A DNA stretch of 64,000 bases from Nageia nagi (GCA_050084985.1 JBITNC010000002.1:34906001-34970000); one strand, 5' to 3'; shown: positions 11,124 to 22,271, counted from the first letter of the stretch. The notes: a model not told the origin generated them from the letters alone. Made by a program: numbers and translations.

Positions 11124-11920
11124 ACATTATCAAAAAGTTTGGAATGGAAGAATGTAGATATGTTGCGATCCCATACTCTCCTGGAATCACTATTTCTCTA
11201 AGCTCCAACTCTTAGTTAGCTGATGCTACATCTTACAGGAAATTAATTAGTAGTCTTTTGTATTTAACTATATCTAGGCTAGATATTGCCTTTGCAATGA
11301 ATCTGATGGCATGATTCATGCAAAAACCATATGTTGAGCACCTTAATGTTGTTAAGCAAATCTTGAGGTATGTTGCAAGGACTAAGGATCTTGCTCTCAA
11401 GTATTCTAAGTTTCCCTCATTTGTTCTCTTTGAATTCTCAGATTCTAACTATAAGGGAGATAGAGATGATATGAAATCAATCTTTATGTATGTGTTTATC
11501 ATTGGTTCAAGTGCTATCTCTTGGCCTTCTAAGAAGTAACCTACTATTTATCTTTCCACCATAGAAGTTGAATACCATGCCATGTCTATTGTAACCGAAG
11601 AAGCCATTTGGATAAGGCATATTTTGAAAGAAATTAGGTATGAGCAAGTGGCTCATCTTTGATTTTTTCAAACAATCAGCCAGCTATTTCTTTGGCTAAG
11701 AATCTTATGTTCCATTAGAGAATAAAACATGTGAAAATCTATGCCTATTTTATTAAGGAGAAGGTTCTTGATGACATCATACACCTAGAGTATTTTCCAT
11801 CCATCTTGAATTCTGTTGATTTGTTCACCAAGTCCCTCTTGGAAGCTTAGTTTTGTAAGCTTAGGGATGCTATCGAGTTGGTGAAGTTACCCTTAAGGAG
11901 GAGTGAAGTTTGAATTCTTA
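11124..11920 (+). pseudogene. Truncated pol: RT tail and RNase H
   Basis: Begins at KKFGMEECRYVAIP without any upstream RT. SLLYLTISRLDIAFAMNLMA follows, then an open segment at 11318-11539 with VKQILRYVARTKDLALKYSK, FSDSNYKGDRDDMKS and SAISWPSKK, and then STIEVEYHAMSIVTEEAIW in the next stretch, which is a good RNase H core. Stops lie after SNS (about 11215), after MA and after SKK. It cannot give an active enzyme. Confidence 0.88.
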
Positions 11921-12064
11921 TTTTGAATTCATGTTTGTGATGATAACTTCACCTCTAGGAGGATTTTATGTTGTATAGTGTCAATTTTATTGTACACCTT
12001 TGTGGTAAGTTCACTCTACATGAGAAACTTGTTGTACAAAATTTTAAAAGCAAAAAGATTGGTT

Positions 12065-12170
12065 GATCTAGCATTGTTCAGTTATCCATGTGTGAGGAAC
12101 ACTTATGTGTCTTTTGGTACTATTTAATTACCCATATGTGAGGAACTCATATGTGCATGATCTATTTGTA
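12065..12170 (+). repeat. Tandem repeat array of the non-autonomous element
   Basis: Two or so copies of the GTTATCCATGTGTGAGGAAC unit (about 12079 and 12125), the shortest version of the family A array. Confidence 0.7.
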
Positions 12171-12628
12171 ATGATAATCAATATATTTTTTACATACAAT
12201 AGGTGACTATGAGTTTTTGATATGGCATCTTCATGATGATTTATAATGCACCATTTATCAATTCATGATGGCACTTGTGTGATTCATCTATCATTGTTGA
12301 TATGAATATGTTGCATCTAACTAATATTATTATTTGAGCTACTTATGACCTACAAATTCCTTTGAGATTGTAGGTTACTTGCTTTGGGTATGCAAGCTCT
12401 TGGAGACTCTTTATGACTTCCAATTGGATGACTACTTCATGTACATTGAAATTAATTATGGTTAATGATTGTATTTGATAAAGTAATGAGTCTCAAACTA
12501 GATCTTTCTTACTTCACAAATATGTAAAAAGTTCTCATCTTCATTTTATTTGTTTGGAGGAGAACTCTTTTACTTTCTCTTCTTCTTCTTTCTTACTCGC
12601 TCTATCCCAATATTGCATTAAGGAGGAG

Positions 12629-13095
12629 TGTTGGAATGTATAATGCATTATTATAAAAGTTTGTATTAATTCTCTTTGTAAGTTCACTAATACTTAAGGG
12701 TATCATTTGATACCTTAAGGATTTAAGTGAATATAATAATGTAACTTGTCCTACACTCCATGTCATGAGCATGCCCCTTGGGTAAAAGAATGTGCGTATC
12801 ATACTTTTGTTTTTGGCCTATATATAGAAGGCTCCCTCTGTGTGATTATACACCAATTTGTGGAGTAAAGTTATACTATAGGATAGTGTTTAAGAGAAAA
12901 ATGTAGGAGGATTGTAAGAGTTCATATTTGTTAAAAAGAGAGATATAGTTAGTGGATGTACTCTTAGTTGGAGGAACCACTTACATCTTGTGTTATCTTT
13001 GTGAGATTGCTTTGTAAGGTTGTTAGATGTGTATTGTGAGCTTTTATGTTATCTTGGGAGTTTAAATTTGTTTAGTTTATAGTTCAATTATTTCA
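12629..13095 (+). repeat. 3' LTR of the non-autonomous element
   Basis: 467 bp, from TGTTGGAATG after AAGGAGGAG to TTATTTCA at 13095. Dyad at 12689-12723. Compared with its partner it lacks about 25-30 bp just before the TATA-like CCTATATATAG (12817-12827). Confidence 0.9.
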
Positions 13096-13100
13096 TAAGC
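13096..13100. repeat. Target site duplication TAAGC, right
   Basis: Exact copy of 10607-10611, next to the 3' LTR end. Confidence 0.9.
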
Positions 13101-13127
13101 CACCCAATCTCCTTTTCCCCAACATCT
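13101..13127 (-). pseudogene. LINE endonuclease sliver between two insertions
   Basis: 27 bp of LINE left between the TAAGC element and element B. Read on - it gives ...CWGKGDWVA, and this joins in one frame to the piece at 29180 onward and to the piece ending at 10611 when each target duplication is counted once. It ends with CATCT (13123-13127), the left duplication of element B. Confidence 0.75.
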
Positions 13128-13481
13128 TAAAGGAATTAAATAATTACTTAACTAAGATGACTTGTGCATACTCCAACAAATTAATAATCAATATAACATA
13201 TTTTCTCTCATATATAACAATGAATAATCATATAAAGAGAGATAAAAATATATAATGGTTTCTCTCTATGTGAGAGTACTCCACTTTAATCTAAATCTAT
13301 TACTTCTCTTCTCAAAATATCCCTTGCAACCTTTCTATAAGCCTAAATCTCTTTACAAACTAATAACATAATAATTCATTTATAAATGTGTATTTTAAAA
13401 CAAAGTTTAGCCTTCCTTTTATAGGCTAAAATCCTATATTGGATCATCCTTTTACCCAAGGGGAATACCAGAGTATATAGG
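13128..13481 (-). repeat. Element B 3' LTR, distal half
   Basis: Aligns with 28507-28855 of the right LTR, sharing tracts such as CTTCCTTTTATAGGCTAAAATCC. It stops at ATAGG (13477-13481), where the family A element is inserted. TATA-like CTTTTATAGG lies near 13418. Confidence 0.88.
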
Positions 13482-13981
13482 TGAAGGAACTAACACTAAA
13501 AAGATAATTCTTAAACAACCAAGATCTCTTGAAAGCTCACAATTACATATAACTATCACACAAAGCAATTTCACAAAGATAACACAAGATGTAAGTGGCT
13601 CTTCCAACTAGGAGTACATCTACTAATTAGATCTTTACTTCAATCACAAATACAACTCTCTTACAATCCTCCTAATCTCATATCCTACACTTGTATCCTA
13701 TAACATAGCTTTACTCCATAATTGGTGTGTGATTACAAAAAGGAAGCCTTCTATTTATAGGCCAAAATCCTTCTTTGGATCACTTTTTTATCCAATGTAC
13801 AAAAGCATGACATGCACATCCTTTTACCCAAGGGGCATGCTCATGACATGGAGTGTAAGATAAATTACATTATCATATTCACTTAAATACTTAAGGTATC
13901 AAATGATACCCTTAAGTATTAGTAAACTTACATAGGATATTATTACAAAACCTTTACCATAATGCATTATACATTTCAACA
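13482..13981 (-). repeat. 3' LTR of the nested family A element
   Basis: In + sense runs from TGAAGGAACT to CATTTCAACA. Dyad at 13886-13920, TATA box (CTATTTATAG in + sense) at 13751-13760. Bordered by ATAGG on the left and the purine tract TTCCCCTTTA (read on -, TAAAGGGGAA) on the right. Confidence 0.93.
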
Positions 13982-14399
13982 TTCCCCTTTAATGCGATAT
14001 TAGGATAGAGTGAGTAAGAGAGAAGAAGAAGAAAAAGTAAGAGAGTCCTCCTCCAAATAGATACAATGTAGATGAGAACTTTTTACATATTTGTGAAGTA
14101 AGAAAGATCTAATTTGAGACTCACTACTTTGCCAAATACAATCATTAACCATAATCAATGTCAATGTACATGAAGTAGTCATCCAATTGGAAGTCATAAA
14201 GAGTCTTCAAGAGCCTGCATGCTTGAGGTAAGTAACCTAGAATCTCAAAAGAACTTGCAAGTCATAAGCAACTCAAATAATAAGATCAGTTAGATGTAAC
14301 ATATTCATCTCATCAAGGATAGATGAATCACACAAATGCCATCATGAACTAATTAATGGTGCACTATAAGTCATCATGAGGATACTATGCCAAAAACTT

Positions 14400-14680
14400 A
14401 TAGTCCCCTAATATATATAAAACATGTGTTGATTATCATTATAAAATAGAGCATACACATACAAATTCTTCACATATAGATAACTAAATAGTACCAAAAG
14501 ACACATAAGAGTTCCTCACACATGGATAACTGAATAGTGCTAGATTGACCAAAAATAGAGAATGCACATACGAGTTCCTCACATATGGATAACTAAATAG
14601 TGCCAAAAGACACATAATAATTCCTCTCACATGGATAACTAAATAGTGCTAGATTGGCCAATTTTTGCTTTAAAATTTTA
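14400..14680 (-). repeat. Tandem repeat array downstream of pol (nested element)
   Basis: Five copies of the GAGTTCCTCACATATGGATAACTAAATAGTG type (here in + sense), near 14467, 14512, 14573, 14620 and the following unit, with alternating spacing of about 45 and 62 bp. The best preserved array in the window. Confidence 0.88.
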
Positions 14681-14819
14681 TACAACAAGTTCCTCATGTA
14701 GAGCGAACTTACCATGAAGGTGTACAATAAAATCAACACTATATAACATAAAATCCTTCTAGAGGTGAAGTTATCATCACAAACATGAATTCAAACTTCA
14801 CTTCCCCTTGAGGGCAACT

Positions 14820-15510
14820 TCACCAACCCAATAGCTTCCCTAAGCTTACATAACTGAGCTTCTGTGAGGGGCTTGGTGAACAAATCAATGGAGTTCAAGG
14901 TGGATGGATAATACTCCAGTTATTTGATGCCATCAAGAACCTTCTTCCTAATAAAATGGACATGGATTTACACATGTTTTATTCTCTAATGGAACACAAG
15001 ATTCTTAGCTAAAGAAATATCCAATTTATTATTTGAAAAAATCGTAGATAAGTCACCTTGCTCATACATAATTTCTTCTAGAATATTCCTTAACCAAATG
15101 GTTTCCTGGGTTGCAATAGACATGGCATGGTATTTACCTTCTATAGTGGAAAGAGAAATAGTAGGTTGCTTCTTGAAAGTCCAAGACATAGCACCTAAAC
15201 CAATGCTAAATACATATGAAAAGGTTGATTTTATATCATTTCTATCTTTCTCATAGTCAAATCTAAGAATTCAAAGAGAATAAATAATGGTAACTTAGAA
15301 TACTTGAGCGTAGATCCTTAGTCCTTAAAACATACCTCAAGATTTGCTTAATAGCATTGAGGTGCTCAACATAAGGTTTTTGCATGAATCATGCCATCAA
15401 ATTCATTACAAAGGTAATATTTAGTCTAGATATAGTCAAATACAAAAGACTACCAATTAACTACCTATAAGTTGTAACATTAGCTAACTGAGAGTTGGAG
15501 CTTAGAGAAA
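14820..15510 (-). pseudogene. Copia RNase H remnant (nested element)
   Basis: A segment at 14986-15189 read on - gives TISLSTIEGKYHAMSIATQETIWLR and ISLAKNLVFH, the core of copia RNase H. Downstream on - come tracts for HFIRKKVLDGIK and a SIDLFTKPLTEAQL-like end at about 14840-14900. The N-terminal part at 15250-15510 (LTKDLRSS, MQKPYVEHLNAIKQIL) is frame-shifted. Confidence 0.86.
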
Positions 15511-16290
15511 TAGTAATTCTAGGAGATATTGGGATTGTAGCATATCTACACTCCTCCATTCTAAAATTCTACAAGATGTTTGATATATACTTAGATTGAT
15601 TAAGGTAAGTACAATCCTTGTATTAATACATTTGCATTCCAAGATAGTAGTGCAAGAGACCAAGATCAATCATTCAAACATTGCCTTAAGTTTGGATATG
15701 CACTCTTGAATGATTTCATCATTATTCCCAATAATTAAAAGATCATCCACATAATGGAGAATCAAGATCACATCTTTTCCTTGATTGAGCACATATAGAT
15801 AGGAGTCAAAAAAATACTTGGAGAAACCAATGTTTACAAAGTACCTTGAAATCTTTTTGTACCAAGCTCGAGATGCTTGCTTAAGTCCATACAGTGACTT
15901 CTTTAGCTTACACATAAAGAAATTTTTACCTTCCATAATAAACCCTTCTATTTTATTCATGAAGATTTTCACATCTAAGTCACCATTGAGAAATGCACTC
16001 TTGACATCAAGTTGAAAAACTTTTCATCCTTGAGCTACAGAAAGAGCAAAGATAACTCTCAAAATCAACATTTTTTCCACAAGAGCAAAGGTTTTCTTAT
16101 AATCTACATTATATTTCTAAGCAAAACCTTTAGCTACTAACCTTGTCTTGTATTTCTCAATATCTTCAACTGAATTAAACTAACCTTATAGATCCACTTA
16201 TTTCCAATCACATTCTTTCATTAGGATAAGGAACCAAGTCCCAAGTTTTATTTTTCATAAGCACCTCATACTCCACTTTCATGGCTTCCA
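15510..16290 (-). pseudogene. Copia reverse transcriptase remnant with intact YVDD (nested element)
   Basis: The open segment 15670-15972 read on - contains FIMEGKNFFMCKLKKSLYG, LKQASRAWYKKI and the catalytic HYVDDLLIIGNNDEIIQECI. Upstream on - lie the KVFQLDVKSAFLNGDLDVKI tract (about 15965-16025) and LVAKGFA... near 16110-16150. Downstream a stop precedes the SKYISNIL-like tract. Frameshifts near 16060 and 16170 break it. It is the RT with the longest open stretch among the family A copies. Confidence 0.9.
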
Positions 16291-16589
16291 TATAGCACTT
16301 GTGCTTTGAAGCTTATTTGAAGGTTGTGGGCTCATGCTTATTATCAATCTTAAAAAATAAGGATTTGTTTAAGGTTATGCTCCTTGTTACCCTTTGTGTT
16401 GAAGAATTTTGTTTTTGAGGTGACTTATCTACATCAATATCTAATCAACTAGAAGTAATTGAGGAACTTTTGGATCATCAACATCCTCATTAGAAGTAGA
16501 TTCTTCAAGAAGTTTATTGAACTTTACATCCCTTGAAATGAACACTGCTTTATAGGTTTGAGAGTAGAGCTGTAGCCTCTATGCTAACT

Positions 16590-17400
16590 ATCATACCCAT
16601 AAAGATGCATTTTTTAGCTTTTTTATCCAACTTCTTCCTTTTTTTAGAAATAATGTAGGAGAATGCTTCACAACCAAACACCCTATGGTGAGAAATGTTA
16701 GGTTTTGTTCCTGACCAAGCCTCAAAAGGAGTTTTACTCTAAATGGATTTTATGGGATACTTATTCAAGGTGTAAATAGCAGTGCTTATAGCTTCACCTC
16801 ATAAGAATTTAGGAAGATTACCCAACATGCATCTAGCCATATCCATAATTGATCTATTTTTCTTTTCAGCAACATCATTCTATTAAGGAGTGTAATGAAT
16901 TGTAAACTACCTCTTAATTTCATACTTAGCACAATAGTCATTGAACTCATTACTGTTATATTCTTCCCCATTATCTAATTTCAACATCTTGATTTAAGGT
17001 TAGTTTGATTCTCAATAAAGGCCTTAAAAACTTTTAAAACTCTTAAAGGTTTTATCCTTGTGCTCAAGTAGATATCCAAAGGTCATCCCACTAAAGTCAT
17101 CAATGAAGGTTAAGACATAAGATGCTCCTTCAAGCGACTTAGTCTAAAATGAACCCATCAAATCTAAATGCATAAGTTGAAAAGGTTGAGATGCTCTTGT
17201 TACCTTATTTTTTCAAATTTTTATCTATGCATCTTGCTAAGAATGCACTTCTCGCATAAACCAATCAAAGAAGAAATTAAATGCAAACTTTCCATAAGTT
17301 CTTGATATTTCATGACTTGAATACTCTTGTGGTTAATGGTGCCCTAAATAATGGTGCCAAAGATTACCTTTAGAATACACACTAGAAGCAAGATACATCT
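16590..17400 (-). pseudogene. Copia pre-integrase and integrase remnant (nested element)
   Basis: On -, LWHHYLG...NHKSIQVMKY and GLCEKCILSKMHR (17230-17370) form the HHCC zinc region. The core SLEGASYVLTFIDDFSG-like tract lies at 17080-17150, LDNGEEYNSNEF around 16940-16985, and the TP-stop-stop-NDVAEKKNR box at about 16855-16890. Then come MDMARCMLGNLPKFL (about 16800-16850) and the IWWKTPFEAWS-like end. The two stops at 16880-16885 sit on the same glutamines as in elements 1 and 2. Confidence 0.88.
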
Positions 17401-17559
17401 TTGATGGAACTTGATTGATGATGTAGAGGTTATCTTTCATAGATTCTTTAACAGAGTGGTAAGTCCTTTCTTAATGCACAAAGATTGAGAGTTGAACTCA
17501 AAAGAGTATCCTTTTCTAGCAACTTGTATCATGGAGAGAAGGTTCATCCTTAACTTAGG

Positions 17560-17765
17560 AACATAAATAACATTTTCAAGACCTTTTCATGAATCAGCAC
17601 ACTCCCAATTTTTTGGACTTCAAAGGTAGAGTTATCCCCTATCACAATCGCATCTTTTTTACACTTATGAAAGCTCCCAAACTTTTCTTTTAAAGCATAG
17701 GTGATTAGTGCAACCAGAGTCAACAATCCATTCAGATAAAAAATAGTGAGACATGAAGTAGAGCA
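17560..17765 (-). pseudogene. Copia aspartic protease remnant, DSG retained (nested element)
   Basis: Read on -, LSEWIVDSGCTNHLCFK near 17690-17745 keeps the catalytic Asp-Ser-Gly of the copia protease. ENVIYVPKLRMNLLSMIQVARKG at about 17510-17580 is the typical end of the domain. Stops lie between the two blocks. Its role would be cleaving the gag-pol polyprotein. Confidence 0.82.
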
Positions 17766-17799
17766 TTACAACAAAACCAACATGAATATTCTTGTTTCT

Positions 17800-18720
17800 T
17801 TGTAGTTCTTTACATTTCTATTACCTTTGTTCTTTTCTCTCTTTTTTTTGTAGCAATTGACTTCTTTGTCACCTTGGATGCCATAATAGTTACAATTACC
17901 ATCAAATTTTTCTTTAGGATAAGAATTGTTTACTTTGCCTTTTCTATCTTTTTGCTTGAAGTGGTTGTTGTTACCATTATTCTTGCTACTATGTTTGTTG
18001 TTTCTATTATTCTTACTACTGTTGTAGCCATTGCCTCTTTTCTTAAACCTTTTGGAGGAAGAAGGATAAGATTTCTTTTGATGGTTGAACTTTTCTTGAA
18101 ATAAGTTTTGGTTGCTCTAAGAGCAACATTATTATCTTTAGAGAAAAAATCAACACCTTATTGTTAAAGGTTTCCTCATGCTTCAATAGGTGCCTAGAAA
18201 GGTTCTCAAGGGAAAAATTCTTTATCATCATCAAGCCTTGTTTCCATAACTATTACAAAGTTTCTAAACTTTGAAGAAGGCTTTGAAGAATAATGAAGAC
18301 CATAAACTTATCATTGATCCAATTGCATCCATAAGCAACAAGTTGGGTCCTTAAGTCAATGATTTTGTTCAAGTAGATAGCCACATTTTCATCTTCTTCT
18401 TGACAAGATCGAAGTAAATTTTGAAGAATGGTAATTTCTTAAAAGTTTGAACCAAGGTATATTTGTTTAGGCTTATCCCATGCTTCCTTTGCTAAGGTTG
18501 AAGAGAAAATCATTAAGAGCACATCATCTGAAACTACATGGTAAATCATGGAGGTTGCTAATTCAATCTTCATGTTGTAATAGGAGGTACAAGGTTCTCA
18601 TTCATTATTTACCAAAGCTTTTTGCTTGCAATTTAGCTCTCATCCATGGTTTCAAATCCCATAGTTGGAACCATCAAGAATGTGTTTGGATAAAAAGGAT
18701 TCTCCTATTTACTACATAAG
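17800..18720 (-). pseudogene. Copia gag remnant (nested element)
   Basis: On -, 18043-18234 reads KNFSLENLSRHLLKHEETF, homologous to the gag segment at 5050-5100. A decayed zinc knuckle NYYGIQGDKEVNCYKKK lies at about 17830-17890. The N-terminal part starts at the GGTTCCAACTATGGG tract (18660-18675) and includes an ELAT-like stretch near 18540-18570. Several stops are present. Confidence 0.8.
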
Positions 18721-21700
18721 AATGCGAAATAATAAGCATGCAGTTTCAATAAATAAATTAAATGTTAAGTTTTAACTAAGTAAATAATACATGTTAGATT
18801 TAACACTAAGTACATGCTTGATTTGATTCATAAGTGCAAATGTTTTACAATTCAAATAATAACTCATGTACCCAAATACATTTCTCATCTCAAGAATCGT
18901 AGATGTAAAGTGATAATGTTGAGGTTTGTTTTCTTATCTAAAATTAGCCTTCACCTAGATACCCACATAAGAGGAGCCCAAGTACTACCAATCTTCAACT
19001 AGTTCCCCTTAGACAGAATATACTCTCATAAGGAGAAGTACTAGCTATTTTTCAAGGTTTTGATGTTTATTGGATCGACCAAATTATTAATCTTGATTAA
19101 GTTTCAAGCTGTCCTCCTAGATTATCAAGATAATCCCTGAATGGACATGTAGATATGTGGTATCATTACACACATACCTGTCCACCTATTGAAGTTAAAT
19201 TTAGACCAACAGAGGACTTACGGGCAATTAAGAAGTATGTACTTTTCACCACTTAGATCGTTAGACTTAAAGGCTCCAGTTTGCCTTTCCTCACCTCATG
19301 GCTCCCCAAACAAGTCATGTTATGGAATGTACATGCAGATGTGTTCATTTTAGGGGGTTGCTCATATCAATGTTTGCATTTTTATTTGCATAAGAAAATA
19401 AAGTAAAAGATGAAACATGAAGTAAAGAGCATAAATAAAATATCATCCATTTAAAATTTGAAACATAAGTGTCTAACAGGTTTTGTTTACCAACCCCTAA
19501 AGGACACCTTTACATCATTCCTAATTTTGCATAAGTCCATTCTTGCATAAGAAGTAGATTGTATCATAACTTAAGAAATTAAGTCCTAAGAATGCATCAT
19601 TAACTTAAAAAATTAAGTCCTAAGCATGCATCATTTACAAATTTTGCATAAGTTAACTTTGTAAATTTTGCATAAGGAATAAAGATAAATACTTAAAGAG
19701 GCATCTAATAATAATTCTAAGTGACAGGTATGCATTTTAACATTTGCATAAGGATTTTAAGTAAAAAAAATTCACAAAAGATTCCCCCTTTTTTACTTAA
19801 AAAAAATGATCTTAAAGCAATATGCTCCTTATAGCATGTAAGTTTACTTTAGAAGTTAAACTAAAAAAGGAATTTGCATTATTATGCCAATTGCAAATTG
19901 CATTTTTTTTTCTCCTTAGCATGCCTACTTAAAAGAATTTAGCATTGCAAAATAATTTTAACTAAACATATTTGGCCAAATAAATTTAAGGAAATAAACC
20001 TTTTTTTTTAGGCTTTGAGTACCTTTTTCTCAAGTAGACAAAAAAAATTAAATAAGTCATCATTTACTTTAATCCTAAGTTTATTTCAAGTCTTAGATAA
20101 TGAATAAACTATCTACTAGGCCTACAAAAAAAGTGTAGCTCATTAAATTTAGATGGAGCTTTTACTCCACTCAAGCTCATTAAGGTACATCAAGATGAGC
20201 ATCAACCTTCTTGTGAAGTAAACAAAATCATTAAATTTGTGAAGTAAATGAAAGCGAAGAAAAAAATGGATAGGAAAGATTGGGAGATGGAGAGAGAGAG
20301 AGACAGAGAGGAGGGTGTGTGAGGTTTGAGGAAGAGGCAAAAAAAAAAGGAAAGAGGAGGTCGAGTGATGCAGGGCATGCCAGACACTCCTAAATATAAT
20401 ACAATTGAGGCACTAAATGAAATCCCAAATGAGTGTGCAGTAATATGTTAGTTTTATGGAGAGTAGCATGTAGCAGTCAAAGGTCGACTACAAAAGGTCA
20501 AAAAAATGCATGAGGGAGGAGAATGAAGGCCTTTTAACAACTTGCCAAGGTTATTCAATAGGCCATGAGGGCCTAGAATCAATCTATAAGGAATCTTGAG
20601 AAGGGTCAAGTGGAGGGTTGAGTGGATAGGTCAAGTAGCTACGTGAATGACCTTTGCTAGCAATGATTTCCCTTGCATGAACAATTATCCCCTACATCAT
20701 GGTTGCCCCTCTTTCCACATCATGTTTGATGAACACATTGCCATACTTGCTGATGATGCACTATTCATGTTGGCACTAGAGTATCTAAAAGAGGCCATTA
20801 TGGAGAAGAGGGCTACCAATCATGAGCAAAATTGAGAAAGACTAACCATTGGTGAAGTTGAGCAATAGCATCACTAGGGTAGAGGTCAATAGGAAATAGA
20901 TGAAGGAGAGAGGGTTAGGAGCAGCCACAATAGGAGACAGAGCAACGATAAATGGAGGAGGCCAAGTGAGGGCCTAGAGGGTAGCAATAAGTGATGGTTA
21001 AGATGGTTGTGAGGGTAGAAGAGAGGGCTACCAGAGGCCGCAAAGGGTAGAACATAGCATAAGTGGAAGAGCCACTAGGGCCAAACCACTGTGAGGAGAA
21101 GATTTCTATGCTAAGAGGGCATTCAAAAAAATGACTGAACTTCTACCACCACCTAAGTGGAGAGAGGGGTGGGGTTTTGGAGCAGCCACTAAAAAAAGTT
21201 GCTCCAACTATATGTAACAACATAGTATGTAAAAAAATTCATATCATTATAAAAAATTTTATTATTTTAAGATGGTAAACTTTTCATTTCTTTTTTAAAT
21301 GAGAACCTTTCTTTTTGAAACAAAATATCTAACTTTTTTTTTAAATCTAAAAATTTAGGACTCTTGTTTTAAATAAAGAATTTTGCAAATATTTTGAAAA
21401 TAAATGGTAATTTTTGCAGAAAGAAGTAAAATGTAATTACTTTCCTCAAATTTTTACACTAAATTTGTGTATAAAAAAAATTGAATATTTCCTCAAAAAA
21501 AGGCTTAACTATAACATATTATTGCTATATATTAAAAAAAGACAACTAATAAAATAGTGTTAGTAATAATATAACAATAATATGTAAGTAGATTTTCTCC
21601 CAAAAATTGCAACTTATGACAAATGTTAGTATCACATTATGAGAAAAAAAATAAAAAAAGGATTATACCTTTAAATCTTTTACCTCACCCAAGTAATTTG

Positions 21701-21756
21701 AGGATGGAGTGAGATGAACCTTCATAAACAATGTTGAAGACGAGCCTACACACCTT
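18721..21756 (-). other. Long 5' leader of the nested copia element
   Basis: About 3 kb between PBS and gag. 18940-19265 is homologous to the leader of element 2. 19340-20130 is AT-rich with many TTTGCATAAG tracts and two copies of a 28-bp unit containing AAATTAAGTCCTAAG (about 19572 and 19606). 20140-21190 is richer in G+A on +, with an AGAGAGAG run at 20291-20309 and the synthase-like fragment at 20647-20835. 21200-21660 is AT-rich. Element 2 lacks everything from about 19270 to the PBS. Confidence 0.65.
20647..20835 (+). pseudogene. Captured fragment of an isoprenyl (geranylgeranyl) diphosphate synthase-like gene
   Basis: An open frame on +, antisense to the surrounding retrotransposon. 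SNDFPCMNNYPLHHGCPSFH and then FDEHIAILADDALFMLALEY match the plant GGPP synthase block DLPCMDNDDLRRGKPT...FGEDIAVLAGDALLALAFEH. By hand about 20 of 40 positions agree. In the family this block carries the first aspartate-rich motif, which binds the Mg-diphosphate. Here the aspartates are mostly replaced (ND-x4-NNYP), so no activity is expected. A TGA lies just before the ATG and the match fades after LEYL. I see no other exons of such a gene nearby. Confidence 0.6.
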
Positions 21757-21768
21757 GCTCTGATACCA
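21757..21768 (-). other. Primer binding site of the nested element
   Basis: GCTCTGATACCA on +, i.e. TGGTATCAGAGC on -, three bases inside the LTR ending at 21772. Identical to the site at 11112-11123. Confidence 0.9.
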
Positions 21769-21771
21769 ATT

Positions 21772-22271
21772 TGAAGGAACTAATACAAACAAGATAATTT
21801 CTAAACAATTATGATCTCTTGAAAGCTCACAATTACATCTAACTATCATATAAAGCAATCTCACAAAGATAACACAAGATGTAAGTGGTTCCTCCAACTA
21901 AGAGTACATCCACTGACTAGATCTTTACTTCAATCACAAATACAACTCTCTTACGATCCTCCTAATCTCATCTCCTACACTTCTATCCTATAGCATAACT
22001 TTACTCCACAATTGGTGTGTGATCACAAAGAGGGAGCCTTTCGTGTATATGCCAAAATCCCTCTTTAGATCACTCTTTTATCCAATGTATAAAAGCATGA
22101 CATGCACATCCTTTTACGCAAGGGTCATGCTCATTACATGGAGTGTAAGAGAAGTTACATTATCATATTCACTTAAATACTTAAGGTATCATTTGATACC
22201 CTTAAGTATTAGTGAACTTACATATGAGATTATTACAAAACCTTTACCATAATGCATTATACATTCCAACA
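21772..22271 (-). repeat. 5' LTR of the nested family A element
   Basis: In + sense from TGAAGGAACT to CATTCCAACA, 500 bp. Dyad at 22176-22210. The TATA box is damaged here (near 22040-22052). Confidence 0.93.

Larger units (their letters stand above)
10612..13095 (+). mobile_element. Deletion-derived non-autonomous family A copia element
   Basis: Complete from LTR to LTR (2484 bp) with a perfect TAAGC target duplication. A tRNA-Met-type PBS (TGGTATCAGAGC) follows the left LTR, but after CAC the sequence jumps straight into the C-terminal part of RT. Gag, protease, integrase and the RT catalytic core are absent. What remains is the RT tail, RNase H, the repeat array and the 3' LTR. It kept the ends needed in cis, so it could have been moved by a helper. 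It is inserted in the LINE. Confidence 0.93.
13482..22271 (-). mobile_element. Full-length family A copia element nested in LTR of element B
   Basis: 8790 bp on -, with two 500-bp LTRs (13482-13981 and 21772-22271), a PBS (21757-21768), a purine tract at 13982-13990 and the target duplication ATAGG (13477-13481 and 22272-22276). From right to left it has leader, gag, protease, pre-integrase, integrase, RT, RNase H, repeat array and LTR. Frames are broken, but the protease DSG and RT YVDD boxes survive. A hand count gives about 50 differences between the LTRs (about 10%), so the insertion is old. Confidence 0.94.

Noticed and set aside
20149-20387. Ser/Leu-rich short frames on - next to the synthase-like fragment
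   Set aside because: They translate the reverse of an AGAGAGAG-rich run and are low-complexity; no gene can be supported.
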